Origin: Klebsiella pneumoniae
Lineage (GTDB): Bacteria; Myxococcota_A; UBA796; SXON01
Reading direction: 5' to 3'
Length of the DNA: 64,000 bases
Assembly (NCBI GenBank): GCA_945862325.1
Contig: CAMAXZ010000014.1
Span: 1 to 64,000 of the forward strand
In this document: positions 42,012 to 49,187 of the stretch, piece after piece
Layout: every line of letters begins with the position of its first letter
How positions within the stretch are numbered: the stretch's first letter is position 1
Translations under genes and position numbers: made by a program
The notes under the pieces: generated by a model
Databases searched by the model: none
Told to the model about the DNA's origin: nothing
Seen by the model: the letters and a program-made list of their open reading frames with translations, nothing else

Positions 42012-43217
42012 ATGCTGCTCCGAACGCCCCGCCCCGTCGCGCTCGCGCTCGCGCTCCTCGTGGCGGGGTGCGGGCCGCGCGGCGCGGTCGTGCTCGACGA
42101 TGAGCCTGCCGCCGACACCGATGCGGACACCGACCCGGACACCGGGGACGACAGCGGCGGGGGCACGGACACCAGCGGGGACACCGACACGGGCGGCGAC
42201 ACGGGCGGCGACACGGGCGGCGACACGGACGCGCCGCTCGACCCCGCGCCGCGCACCCTCGACCCTTGGGACGCGGCGGTGCACGTCACGGGGCGCGCCG
42301 ACGACTCCGACCCGACGCGCTTGCCGATGCACTGGCCGGGGACCGCGTTCGCGGTCCGCTTCGAGGCGCCGTCGATCACGGTCACGATCGAGGATGAAGG
42401 CGACAACTACCTGAACGTGCACGTGGACGGCGCCGCGCCGGTGGTGCTGGATCTGCTGCCGGGCGTGCACGACTACGTCCTGGCCGAGGGACTCGCGCCC
42501 GGGGAGCACCACATCGCGGTCGACAAGCGCACCGAGACCTTCGAGGGCGACGCGGTGGTGAGCGCGATCACCCTCGGCGCGGGAAACCGGGTGCTGCCGG
42601 CCGATCCAGCGCCGACGCTCCGCTTGGAGTTCTACGGGGACTCGATCACCGCGGGGTACAGCGCGGACTGCGCCTGCAACGAAGACGTGCCGGAGTACAA
42701 GAACCACGGCGCGACCTACGCCACGCTCGTCGCGGAGGCGCTCGGCGGCGAGCACCACGCGATCGCCCTGAGCGGCGTCGGGCTCGTCCGGAGCTGGTGG
42801 GACGCGGAGATGCCCGACTACTGGGACGGACTCCGTGCCGGCGACGGCGCTTGGGACTTCGCCGACTGGCCGGCCGACATCGTCGTGGTGAACCTGGGGC
42901 AGAACGACTACTGGCTCGGCGTGCGCGGCGAGATCGTCCGGGCCTACGTGGGGTTCCTCGCGGACGTGCGCGCGGCGCACCCCGACGCCGAGATCTTCCT
43001 CGCGCTGGGCTCGATGGACGCCACCGCGCCGGGTTCGCCGATGCCGGCGTACGTGGAGGCCGCGGTCGAGGCACGCCGCGACGCCGGCGACACGGACGTG
43101 CACGCGGTGATCTTCGCGTACAACGGGTGGGGCGGGCACCCGGTGGCCGACGACCACGCGGCCATGGCCGAAGCGCTGGTCGAGGCGATCGACGCGGCGA
43201 TGCCGGAGCTCCGATAG
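42012..43217 (+). CDS. Lipoprotein SGNH carbohydrate esterase (CE2-like)
   Basis: The 401-residue protein has the signal ALALLVAGC (Cys near 20), then a Thr/Asp/Gly linker with a 4-residue tandem repeat (GGDT). A beta domain of about 120 residues is followed by an SGNH hydrolase domain with GDSITAGY (catalytic Ser near 211), a Gly block near GVGLVRS, NLGQNDYW near 295, and the Asp/His pair in HPVADDH near 378. The two-domain order matches CE2 acetyl-xylan esterases. It probably deacetylates an extracellular polysaccharide. Confidence 0.85.
   Translation: MLLRTPRPVALALALLVAGCGPRGAVVLDDEPAADTDADTDPDTGDDSGGGTDTSGDTDTGGDTGGDTGGDTDAPLDPAPRTLDPWDAAVHVTGRADDSDPTRLPMHWPGTAFAVRFEAPSITVTIEDEGDNYLNVHVDGAAPVVLDLLPGVHDYVLAEGLAPGEHHIAVDKRTETFEGDAVVSAITLGAGNRVLPADPAPTLRLEFYGDSITAGYSADCACNEDVPEYKNHGATYATLVAEALGGEHHAIALSGVGLVRSWWDAEMPDYWDGLRAGDGAWDFADWPADIVVVNLGQNDYWLGVRGEIVRAYVGFLADVRAAHPDAEIFLALGSMDATAPGSPMPAYVEAAVEARRDAGDTDVHAVIFAYNGWGGHPVADDHAAMAEALVEAIDAAMPELR
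42186..42221 (+). repeat. Three perfect 12-bp tandem repeats in the esterase linker
   Basis: The unit GACACGGGCGGC occurs three times head to tail at 42186-42197, 42198-42209 and 42210-42221. It encodes the Asp-Thr-Gly-Gly linker of the lipoprotein. It stays in frame when units are gained or lost. Confidence 0.9.
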
Positions 43218-43234
43218 CGCCGGGAGCGCCATCG

Positions 43235-44488
43235 TCAGGCGGGCGTCGGCACGAACCGGCGGATCAACGGTAGGAGTCGCGTGTACACCGCCGGGTGGTT
43301 CATCAGCTGATGATGCACCACGCCCGGAAAGGAGCCGGTCTCGATCCGAAACCCATCGGACGCGGGCATGCCGGCGGGGCCGGCGGCGCTCCCGGGTCGG
43401 ACCATGAGGTCGCCGAGGAGCACGCCGAGGGGGTGGTCCGGGTCGGAGGTCATCGTCGCCGAGAAGAACGCGTACGTGACGCCGTCGAGCAGCGGCACGA
43501 CGCGCTCTTCGGGGGCGGCCGTGGCGTCGGGATCCCGTGCGAGATCGTCGATCTCGCCGTGCTCGAGGTCGCGGATGCCGGCGCTGCGCGCCGCCAGGAT
43601 GCGCGCGAGGATCCGCGTGGTGGGGAGATCGACGGCGCCGAGGCCCGCCTCGGTGATTTCCCCGAGCTGGGCGAAGGTCGCGCCCTGATTGGGGGATCCG
43701 AGGGACACCACGAGGGCCACGCGGGTGACCCAGCGGGTCCCTCGCCCCGCCTCCACGGCGGCCCGGGCGACGAGCCCGCCCATGCTGTGCCCGACGAGCA
43801 CGATCGTCGTGGCGTCGGCGAGGGCGACCTCGAGCGCGTGTGACAGGGCGCGGCCGTTGACCCCCACGCGACGCCCGGTGTTGTAGCGGACGTAGATCGC
43901 CGTCGCGCCGAGATCCCGCGCGAGCTGCGTGCCGTAGGTCGTCGCCGGGTCGCCGTACCACTCGGCGGCTTCCATGGCCCAGCCCCACTCGCTGATCCCG
44001 AGGCCGTGTACGAACACGACGGCGAGCGCAGCCGGCGGCAGGCGCTCGCCGTGTCGAAGGTAGCGGTCGTCGTGGCGGAGCTCGAGGCCAAGGTCGAGCC
44101 CATTGGCCGTCGCGGCGAGGTGATGGCCGATCGCGGCGTTCAATGTTGACAGAGCCGCGTCGGCGACCCACTCGGGGGTGCCGAACGCGTCGGATCGCAT
44201 CGGGATCGCGGGCTCCTCGTCCTCGGCGGGCGCCGGCACCGCCGCGTCGATCGCGATGTCGACGAGGGTCTCCACGACGTCGTTGACGCGCTGGATGGTC
44301 TCGAGGGTGAGGCTCGTGCTGGCACGCGCGACGCGGTCGACGATGCGCCCGGGGTCCGCCACGGGGCCCAGGCGGTCGGTGACGCGGCGCAGGTTGCGGA
44401 AGGTGACGTCGTGCCCCTCCCACACGAGCACCGTCGTCGCGTCGACCGCGTCGTGCACCAGCGCCTTCAACCCTCGCCAGCGTCGCAT
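43235..44488 (-). CDS. Lipase/esterase-like alpha/beta hydrolase
   Basis: The 417-residue protein has a helical N-terminal region of about 125 residues, then AVVFVHGLGISEWG (oxyanion) near 155, IYVRYNTGRRV near 200 and the nucleophile elbow LVGHSMGGLVAR near 235, followed by SLGSPNQGA. The C-terminal His is probably in GVVHHQLMNHP near 395. This resembles PGAP1/LipA-type esterases acting on large lipids. There is no signal peptide. It follows the SGNH membrane protein gene by 20 nt with GAGAGG upstream, so they probably share a transcript. Confidence 0.82.
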   Translation of the reverse strand: MRRWRGLKALVHDAVDATTVLVWEGHDVTFRNLRRVTDRLGPVADPGRIVDRVARASTSLTLETIQRVNDVVETLVDIAIDAAVPAPAEDEEPAIPMRSDAFGTPEWVADAALSTLNAAIGHHLAATANGLDLGLELRHDDRYLRHGERLPPAALAVVFVHGLGISEWGWAMEAAEWYGDPATTYGTQLARDLGATAIYVRYNTGRRVGVNGRALSHALEVALADATTIVLVGHSMGGLVARAAVEAGRGTRWVTRVALVVSLGSPNQGATFAQLGEITEAGLGAVDLPTTRILARILAARSAGIRDLEHGEIDDLARDPDATAAPEERVVPLLDGVTYAFFSATMTSDPDHPLGVLLGDLMVRPGSAAGPAGMPASDGFRIETGSFPGVVHHQLMNHPAVYTRLLPLIRRFVPTPA

Positions 44489-44508
44489 CGGACCTCTCGG
44501 ATCGTCCC

Positions 44509-46518
44509 CTATTGCCCGATCCACCCCGCTGTGCGGAGCTCCTGCTCGATCCACCCGGCGAGCCGCCGATGGCCCGCCACGGAAAGGTGGCAGTCGTCGA
44601 TGAAGTTGTCCGGATCCTCCTTCGCGAAGGCCGCGGCGGCGTCGTACGCGCGCGCGCCGGACGCGGCGGCGATCTCGGCGAGCATCGCGCCGTACGGGCG
44701 CATCGGCCCAGGGTCCGGGTTCAAACCCTCGTTGACCAGGAGCACGCGGGCGCCGCGGCCGTGGGCGAGCGCGACGATCGCGTCGAGGTTCTCGCGCGCG
44801 TCCGCGACGGGGACCGCGCGGGTGTCGTCGTCGCGCGCGGCGAGAACGGCGAACCGCAGGCCGACGTAGAGGCGGGAGCGCTCGAGGAACGCCGACACCG
44901 CGCGGCTGGCCGACGCGCGCTGCGTCCACCCCGCGTACAGCTCGCGGTATGGGCGCGGCGCCGTGGCGAGGATGTCGTTGTGGCCGACGTAGAGCACGTA
45001 GACGTCCGCGCCGAGGCGCTCGATCTGGCTCTCGAGGTAGAGGCGGACGTGCAGGGTGTTCCACCCGCCCACCCCCTGGTTGACGACCTGCCACCGGCCG
45101 TTCAGGCGATCCTGCAAGGCCCGCGGCCAGAACTGATCCAGGTCGTCCATCTGGAAGGCGCCGCCGGTGCTCGAGCCGCCGAGCGCCACGATCCGCGGAC
45201 GTCCGTCCGGCTCGGGGGGCCGCACCGGAAAGCCTTCGTCGGGGTACGCGCGATGGCGGCGGAGCTCGAGGAGCTCCGCGAACTCCTCGCTCGCGCGACG
45301 CCACCCCTCGGTCACCGACCAGCTCTCGTCGAGGGAGGTGCGCCGCACGCCGAGCTCCGCGAGCACCAGCACGAGGAGCACCGCGGCATACGAGAGCGCC
45401 ACACGGTGGCGCGACGGGTGCGTGTTCACCCAGACCAGGGCCGACGCCACCATGGGGCACATTGCGAGGATCAACCATCCGAACGCGTCGGCGCCCCCGC
45501 CGGTGGCGCGGGCCGCGACCGCGGTCGCCGCGACGACCGCGAGCGGCGCGGCCCCGAGGGCCAGCGCGGCGCGCAGCGGCACGTCCCCGCTGGACAACGC
45601 GAGGAGCACGCCCACCGCTCCGGGCACGACCGCGAAGAGCGTGGGCCCGAGCGCCTCGGGCACCGCGAGCAGGCGCAGGGCGTCCAGGGTGCCGCGGAGG
45701 TCGACGAAGCAGAGCGGCGGGCCGAGGAGCAGGACGAGGGCGGCCAGGGTCGCGCGCGTCGGTCGACCCGCCGCGACGTAGCGGAGCGCGAGCGGCACGG
45801 TGGCCGCGGCGATGCCGAGGGCGAGCAGCGCGCCGAAGGTCGTGGTGCGCCACACCACGCCAAAATCATGCGTAAACCTCGATCCTTCGCGTGGTTCGAT
45901 CGCCACTCGTTCGACCTGGACGCGGCGTACCCCGCTGCCGATCGTGACGAGGCCGGGAGGCAGCGCGTCGACCTGGCACCGGAGCGCCGGCTCGTTGTCG
46001 ACCGACACCTGGAGCTCGGCCCCGCGGACCACGAGGTCGAGGACCATGGCGTCGGGCCTCGAGGCGGGCAGCGCGGGGCCGATCGCGGCGCACGGGAGGC
46101 CACGCCCGACGACCGACGCGCGCGCGCCGCGGTCGACGATGACCGCGCGACTCGGCGCCGCCGGGCCGGGAGGCGGCCGGTGCGGCGCGCCCTGCGGCGG
46201 GGGCAACATCGGTCGCGCGGGCCCAGCGGCCTCGCCGAACGCGACGACGAGCTGGCCGCCGCTCGGGACAACAGCGTCCACCCGGATGGAGCCCTCGCGA
46301 AAGGGGGCGGTGCGTGCCGTGGCGCTTCGGTACGACCAAAGGTCCAGCGCGTCGCCGCGCGGGCGGAGGGCGCCGGCGAGCCGCGCGATCTCCGTCGGCA
46401 CCGCGGGGCCGCCCACGACCCACCGTGACGATGGCGCCTCCGGCGCGAGGCCGGCGCCCGCGTGCCAGAGCGTGAAGCTGGCCGCGGCCACCGTCAGCAA
46501 GGCGAGGGCGCGGTTCAC
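44509..46518 (-). CDS. Membrane-anchored SGNH/GDSL hydrolase
   Basis: From GTG 46518 the 669-residue protein has an N-terminal hydrophobic helix, a lumenal beta-rich part (residues ~30-240), five or six membrane helices (~250-415), and a C-terminal SGNH domain. There GGSSTGG (Ser near 449), GVGGWNTLH, YVGHNDI and the Asp-x2-His in DDCHLSVAGH near 641 form the active site. This layout suggests an O-acyl hydrolase or transferase working at the membrane. TACACT lies 6 nt before the GTG. Confidence 0.8.
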   Translation of the reverse strand: MNRALALLTVAAASFTLWHAGAGLAPEAPSSRWVVGGPAVPTEIARLAGALRPRGDALDLWSYRSATARTAPFREGSIRVDAVVPSGGQLVVAFGEAAGPARPMLPPPQGAPHRPPPGPAAPSRAVIVDRGARASVVGRGLPCAAIGPALPASRPDAMVLDLVVRGAELQVSVDNEPALRCQVDALPPGLVTIGSGVRRVQVERVAIEPREGSRFTHDFGVVWRTTTFGALLALGIAAATVPLALRYVAAGRPTRATLAALVLLLGPPLCFVDLRGTLDALRLLAVPEALGPTLFAVVPGAVGVLLALSSGDVPLRAALALGAAPLAVVAATAVAARATGGGADAFGWLILAMCPMVASALVWVNTHPSRHRVALSYAAVLLVLVLAELGVRRTSLDESWSVTEGWRRASEEFAELLELRRHRAYPDEGFPVRPPEPDGRPRIVALGGSSTGGAFQMDDLDQFWPRALQDRLNGRWQVVNQGVGGWNTLHVRLYLESQIERLGADVYVLYVGHNDILATAPRPYRELYAGWTQRASASRAVSAFLERSRLYVGLRFAVLAARDDDTRAVPVADARENLDAIVALAHGRGARVLLVNEGLNPDPGPMRPYGAMLAEIAAASGARAYDAAAAFAKEDPDNFIDDCHLSVAGHRRLAGWIEQELRTAGWIGQ

Positions 46519-46524
46519 CCGGCG

Positions 46525-46530
46525 AGTGTA
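46525..46530 (-). promoter_or_regulatory. -10-like TACACT right before the SGNH membrane protein
   Basis: On the - strand TACACT is followed by 6 nt and the GTG at 46518. The arrangement is identical to that of the lytic transglycosylase at 38569. No convincing -35 is seen. Confidence 0.45.
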
Positions 46531-46549
46531 GCCCGCGATAGGCCGGCGT

Positions 46550-47302
46550 ATGGGCCTTCTCGTTCTGCTCGCGGCGGTGGTGGCGATCCCGGCGGGCACG
46601 TTCCGCCAGGGGGGCGGGCGTGCCCCCGACGAGTCTCCGGTGCGAGAGGTCGCGCTGGCGGCGTACCGGATCGACACGACCGAGGTCAGCATCGGGGAGT
46701 TCGAGGCGTTCGTGGCCGCGGGAGGGTTTCGTCAGGCGGCGTTGTGGTCGCCCGCCGGCCAGGAGTGGCTGCGCGCGCACCCCGAGGGAGCCGGGGCGAA
46801 GGTCCGCGCGTCGGAGCGCCCCGCCGACCATCCGGTCGTGGCGGTGACCTGGTACGAGGCCGACGCGTACTGCCGGTGGCGCGGCGGAGCCCTGCCGACC
46901 GAAGCCCAATGGGAGCGCGCCGCGTGCGCGGCCGGCGCTCGATACCCTTGGGGGGACGCGGAGGACTTCGGGGCCGTCTGGTATGCCGAAGGCAAGTTCG
47001 GTCAGATCACGGGCGTCGCGACGAGGGCCGTACACGACCAGGCGGAGTCGTTGCGGTCGCCGGTGGGGCTGCTCCACACCGCGGGGAACGTGTGGGAGTG
47101 GACGCAGGACGCGTACGACGCGCGGTACTACGCTGACGCGCCGTCGTCGGACCCGGTCAACACGGCCGCGCGACCGTGGAAGGCGCTGCGCGGCGGCTCA
47201 TTCGCGAACCTCGCGAGCTCGTGCACGTGCACCCATCGCGAGCCCGCCGCGCCGGAAGTGCCGCGGTTGACGACGGGCTTTCGTTGCGCGTATCCGCCGT
47301 AG
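46550..47302 (+). CDS. SUMF1/FGE-like secreted protein
   Basis: The 250-residue protein has a signal-like start (LLVLLAAVVAIPAG) that merges with the domain start IPAGTFRQGG. FGE-family motifs follow: EVSIGEFEAF, HPVVAVTWYEADAYCRW, LPTEAQWERAA, RYPWGD, GNVWEWTQD, LRGGSFAN and TTGFRCAYPP. In formylglycine-generating enzyme the catalytic Cys pair sits just after GGS; here the first position is Asn and only the second Cys remains (SSCTC). It is therefore probably not a canonical sulfatase activator. TAGGCC lies 5 nt before the ATG. Confidence 0.85.
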   Translation: MGLLVLLAAVVAIPAGTFRQGGGRAPDESPVREVALAAYRIDTTEVSIGEFEAFVAAGGFRQAALWSPAGQEWLRAHPEGAGAKVRASERPADHPVVAVTWYEADAYCRWRGGALPTEAQWERAACAAGARYPWGDAEDFGAVWYAEGKFGQITGVATRAVHDQAESLRSPVGLLHTAGNVWEWTQDAYDARYYADAPSSDPVNTAARPWKALRGGSFANLASSCTCTHREPAAPEVPRLTTGFRCAYPP

Positions 47303-47317
47303 CAGAGGCCGGTCGAC

Positions 47318-48100
47318 TCAGCCCGGGGCGGCCGGCGGGCTGCCCGCAGGAGGGCCGCCCGCGGGGGGAGCGCCCGCCGGGGGAGCGCCGCCCGCCGGGG
47401 GAGCGCCGCCCGCCGGGGGAGCGCCGCCCGCGGGGGGAGCGCCGCCGGGCCCTCCGGGGTTCACCTGCTCACCCGCGCCGAGCGGCGGCGGGGGCGCGTC
47501 GACGTACCAGGGGAGCTTCTTCGCCCAATCCTTCGAAGACAGGGTGATCGTGACCTCGACGTCCTTGCCCTCGAGCTTGAACGACTTGGCGAAGCCGCCC
47601 GCGTCGTCGGGCGTCGGGCCGTCCCCCTTGGCGTCCGAGATGGCGGTGACCCAGATTTCACCCGGGTAGGTGGCCGGGGCGTCGACTTCGAACGTGCCGT
47701 CGGTCGTCATGACCACCTGCAAGACCTCGGGCGGCCCCGCCTTCCCGGCAGGGTCGAACGTGTTGATGTCGACCTGGGCCTTCGTCGCGCCTTCGACGCG
47801 CCCGCGGATCTTCACCGTCTTGCCGTCCTGCGCGAGCGCCGCGAACTTGCGGTCGAGCAGGCCTTCCGCGTTCGGCGGCGCGTTCGGGTCCGTCGATCCG
47901 CCGGGCCCCGGGGCGCCGGCGCTCGGGTCGCCCGGAGGGGCGTTCGGGTCGCCCGGAGGGGCGTTCGGATCGCCCGGAGGTCCGCCCGGTCCGCCCGGAG
48001 GGGCGTTCGGGTCCGCCATCGGCGCCCCGCCCGGCGCGCCGAGGGTGTTCTCAGGGAGGGGTTCCGGGCAGCCGAGGAGGGTGAGCAGGAGGACGAGCAT
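47318..48100 (-). CDS. Lipoprotein with Pro/Gly-rich low-complexity ends
   Basis: From ATG 48100 the 260-residue product starts MLVLLLTLLGC (lipid Cys at 11). A collagen-like Pro-Gly-rich stretch with the repeat APPGDPN follows (residues ~20-65). Then comes a beta-rich core of about 140 residues that looks like a carboxypeptidase-regulatory-type sandwich (VKIRGRVEGATKAQVDINTF, VVMTTDGTFEVDAPA), and a tail of GGAPPA repeats. It lies between two SUMF1-like genes on the opposite strand. TAACAC is 5 nt before the ATG. Confidence 0.75.
   Translation of the reverse strand: MLVLLLTLLGCPEPLPENTLGAPGGAPMADPNAPPGGPGGPPGDPNAPPGDPNAPPGDPSAGAPGPGGSTDPNAPPNAEGLLDRKFAALAQDGKTVKIRGRVEGATKAQVDINTFDPAGKAGPPEVLQVVMTTDGTFEVDAPATYPGEIWVTAISDAKGDGPTPDDAGGFAKSFKLEGKDVEVTITLSSKDWAKKLPWYVDAPPPPLGAGEQVNPGGPGGAPPAGGAPPAGGAPPAGGAPPAGAPPAGGPPAGSPPAAPG
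47359..47448. repeat. 18-bp tandem repeat coding GGAPPA
   Basis: Three perfect copies of CCGGGGGAGCGCCGCCCG lie at 47377-47394, 47395-47412 and 47413-47430, with degenerate copies on both sides. They encode the C-terminal Gly-Gly-Ala-Pro-Pro-Ala tail of the - strand lipoprotein. Copy number is likely to vary between strains. Confidence 0.9.
47915..48015. repeat. Imperfect 21-bp repeats coding APPGDPN
   Basis: Units of the form GCCCGGAGGGGCGTTCGGGTC recur with small changes between about 47915 and 48015. They encode the N-terminal collagen-like Pro-Gly-Asp-Pro-Asn-Ala-Pro stretch of the lipoprotein. Confidence 0.8.
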
Positions 48101-48174
48101 GCGGTGTGTTAACTGAGCCGCGGTCCCGGTGCTTTGATCCACCAAGGTGGCGATTCCGGGCGAAGTGGAGGATC

Positions 48175-49167
48175 GTGCTCCCGATCGTCGCGCTCCTCCC
48201 CCTCGTCGCGTGCGTCGGTTCATCCGAGGATGTCACGCGGTCGGAACGCGGCCCGTCCATGGTCCGGGTGCCCGCGGGCGTGGCGCGGCTGGGCGCGAAG
48301 CAGACGCCGCCCGTGCCCGGGTTCATGCCGCCGCCGCTCCCCGGCGGGGCGGGCCTCCCGCCGGGCGCGGCGCTGCCCCCCGGCCCGGCGCTCCCCATCG
48401 GACGCGGCGAGGCGCCCGACCGTGGGCTCGCGCCCGGCGGCGTCCGCGATGTGTCGCGGCTCCCCATGCCGGATCTCCTGCCACCCCGCGACGTCGACGT
48501 GTCGACGTTCTGGATCGACCTCACCGAGGTGACCCAGTCCCAATACGCGGATTTCCTCGCGGATACCGGCTATCGCCCCCCGTTCGTCGACGAACCCTGG
48601 GCCACCGAGGGCTGGAACTGGGACGGAGCGTCGGCGCCCGCGACGACGCGCGACCACCCGGTGGTGCTCACCAACTGGTGGGACGCGCGCGCCTACTGCG
48701 CCTGGGCCGAGAAGCGCCTGCCCACCGAGGCGGAGTGGCAGCTCGCGGTCCTCGGGCCGGCCGACGACGAACGGGTGTACCCCTGGGGGAACACCTACGA
48801 CGGTGCGCGGTTGAATCACGGGACCATCGCGATCCCCAACTATGACGACTCCGACGGCTACGCGCGGACGTCCCCCGTCGGCGCGTTTCCCACGGGCGCG
48901 AGCCGACATGGGCTGCTGGATGCGTTCGGAAACGCGTGGGAGTGGACCGACGACACCCGGGTCGCGTCGTGGGACCGCGTGCAGGGGGAGCGTCGCGGGG
49001 ACCGACACGTCGACCCGCGCACCTCCTCCCTCGACGGGTTGTACGCCGCGGTGCGGGGAGGCGCGTACTTCTACGACCTGCGGCCGAACCCTGCGGGCGA
49101 GCGGAACGGGTTCCTCAACGAGCTCCGTCGGAAGTCGACGGGGTTCCGCTGCGCGAAGGACGCCTGA
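48175..49167 (+). CDS. SUMF1/FGE-like lipoprotein
   Basis: From GTG 48175 the 330-residue product has the lipobox LLPLVAC (Cys near 12) and a Pro/Gly-rich linker. A SUMF1-type domain follows with FWIDLTEVTQSQYADFL, HPVVLTNWWDARAYCAW, LPTEAEWQLAV, YPWGNTYDG, GNAWEWTDD, VRGGAYFYD and STGFRCAKD. Both positions of the FGE active-site Cys pair are absent. GGAGG lies only 3-4 nt before the GTG, so the start is uncertain; an earlier in-frame start would give a longer basic N-terminus. Confidence 0.8.
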   Translation: MLPIVALLPLVACVGSSEDVTRSERGPSMVRVPAGVARLGAKQTPPVPGFMPPPLPGGAGLPPGAALPPGPALPIGRGEAPDRGLAPGGVRDVSRLPMPDLLPPRDVDVSTFWIDLTEVTQSQYADFLADTGYRPPFVDEPWATEGWNWDGASAPATTRDHPVVLTNWWDARAYCAWAEKRLPTEAEWQLAVLGPADDERVYPWGNTYDGARLNHGTIAIPNYDDSDGYARTSPVGAFPTGASRHGLLDAFGNAWEWTDDTRVASWDRVQGERRGDRHVDPRTSSLDGLYAAVRGGAYFYDLRPNPAGERNGFLNELRRKSTGFRCAKDA

Positions 49168-49187
49168 CGCCGGGTTCGGCGCCCCGC

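Noticed and set aside
42186-42221. CRISPR-like repeat array
   Set aside because: The 12-bp units are head to tail without spacers and lie inside a coding linker; the 18- and 21-bp repeats near 47400 and 47950 are likewise coding.
46550-47302. Functional sulfatase-activating formylglycine enzyme
   Set aside because: The first residue of the FGE cysteine pair is Asn and no sulfatase gene is present in the window.
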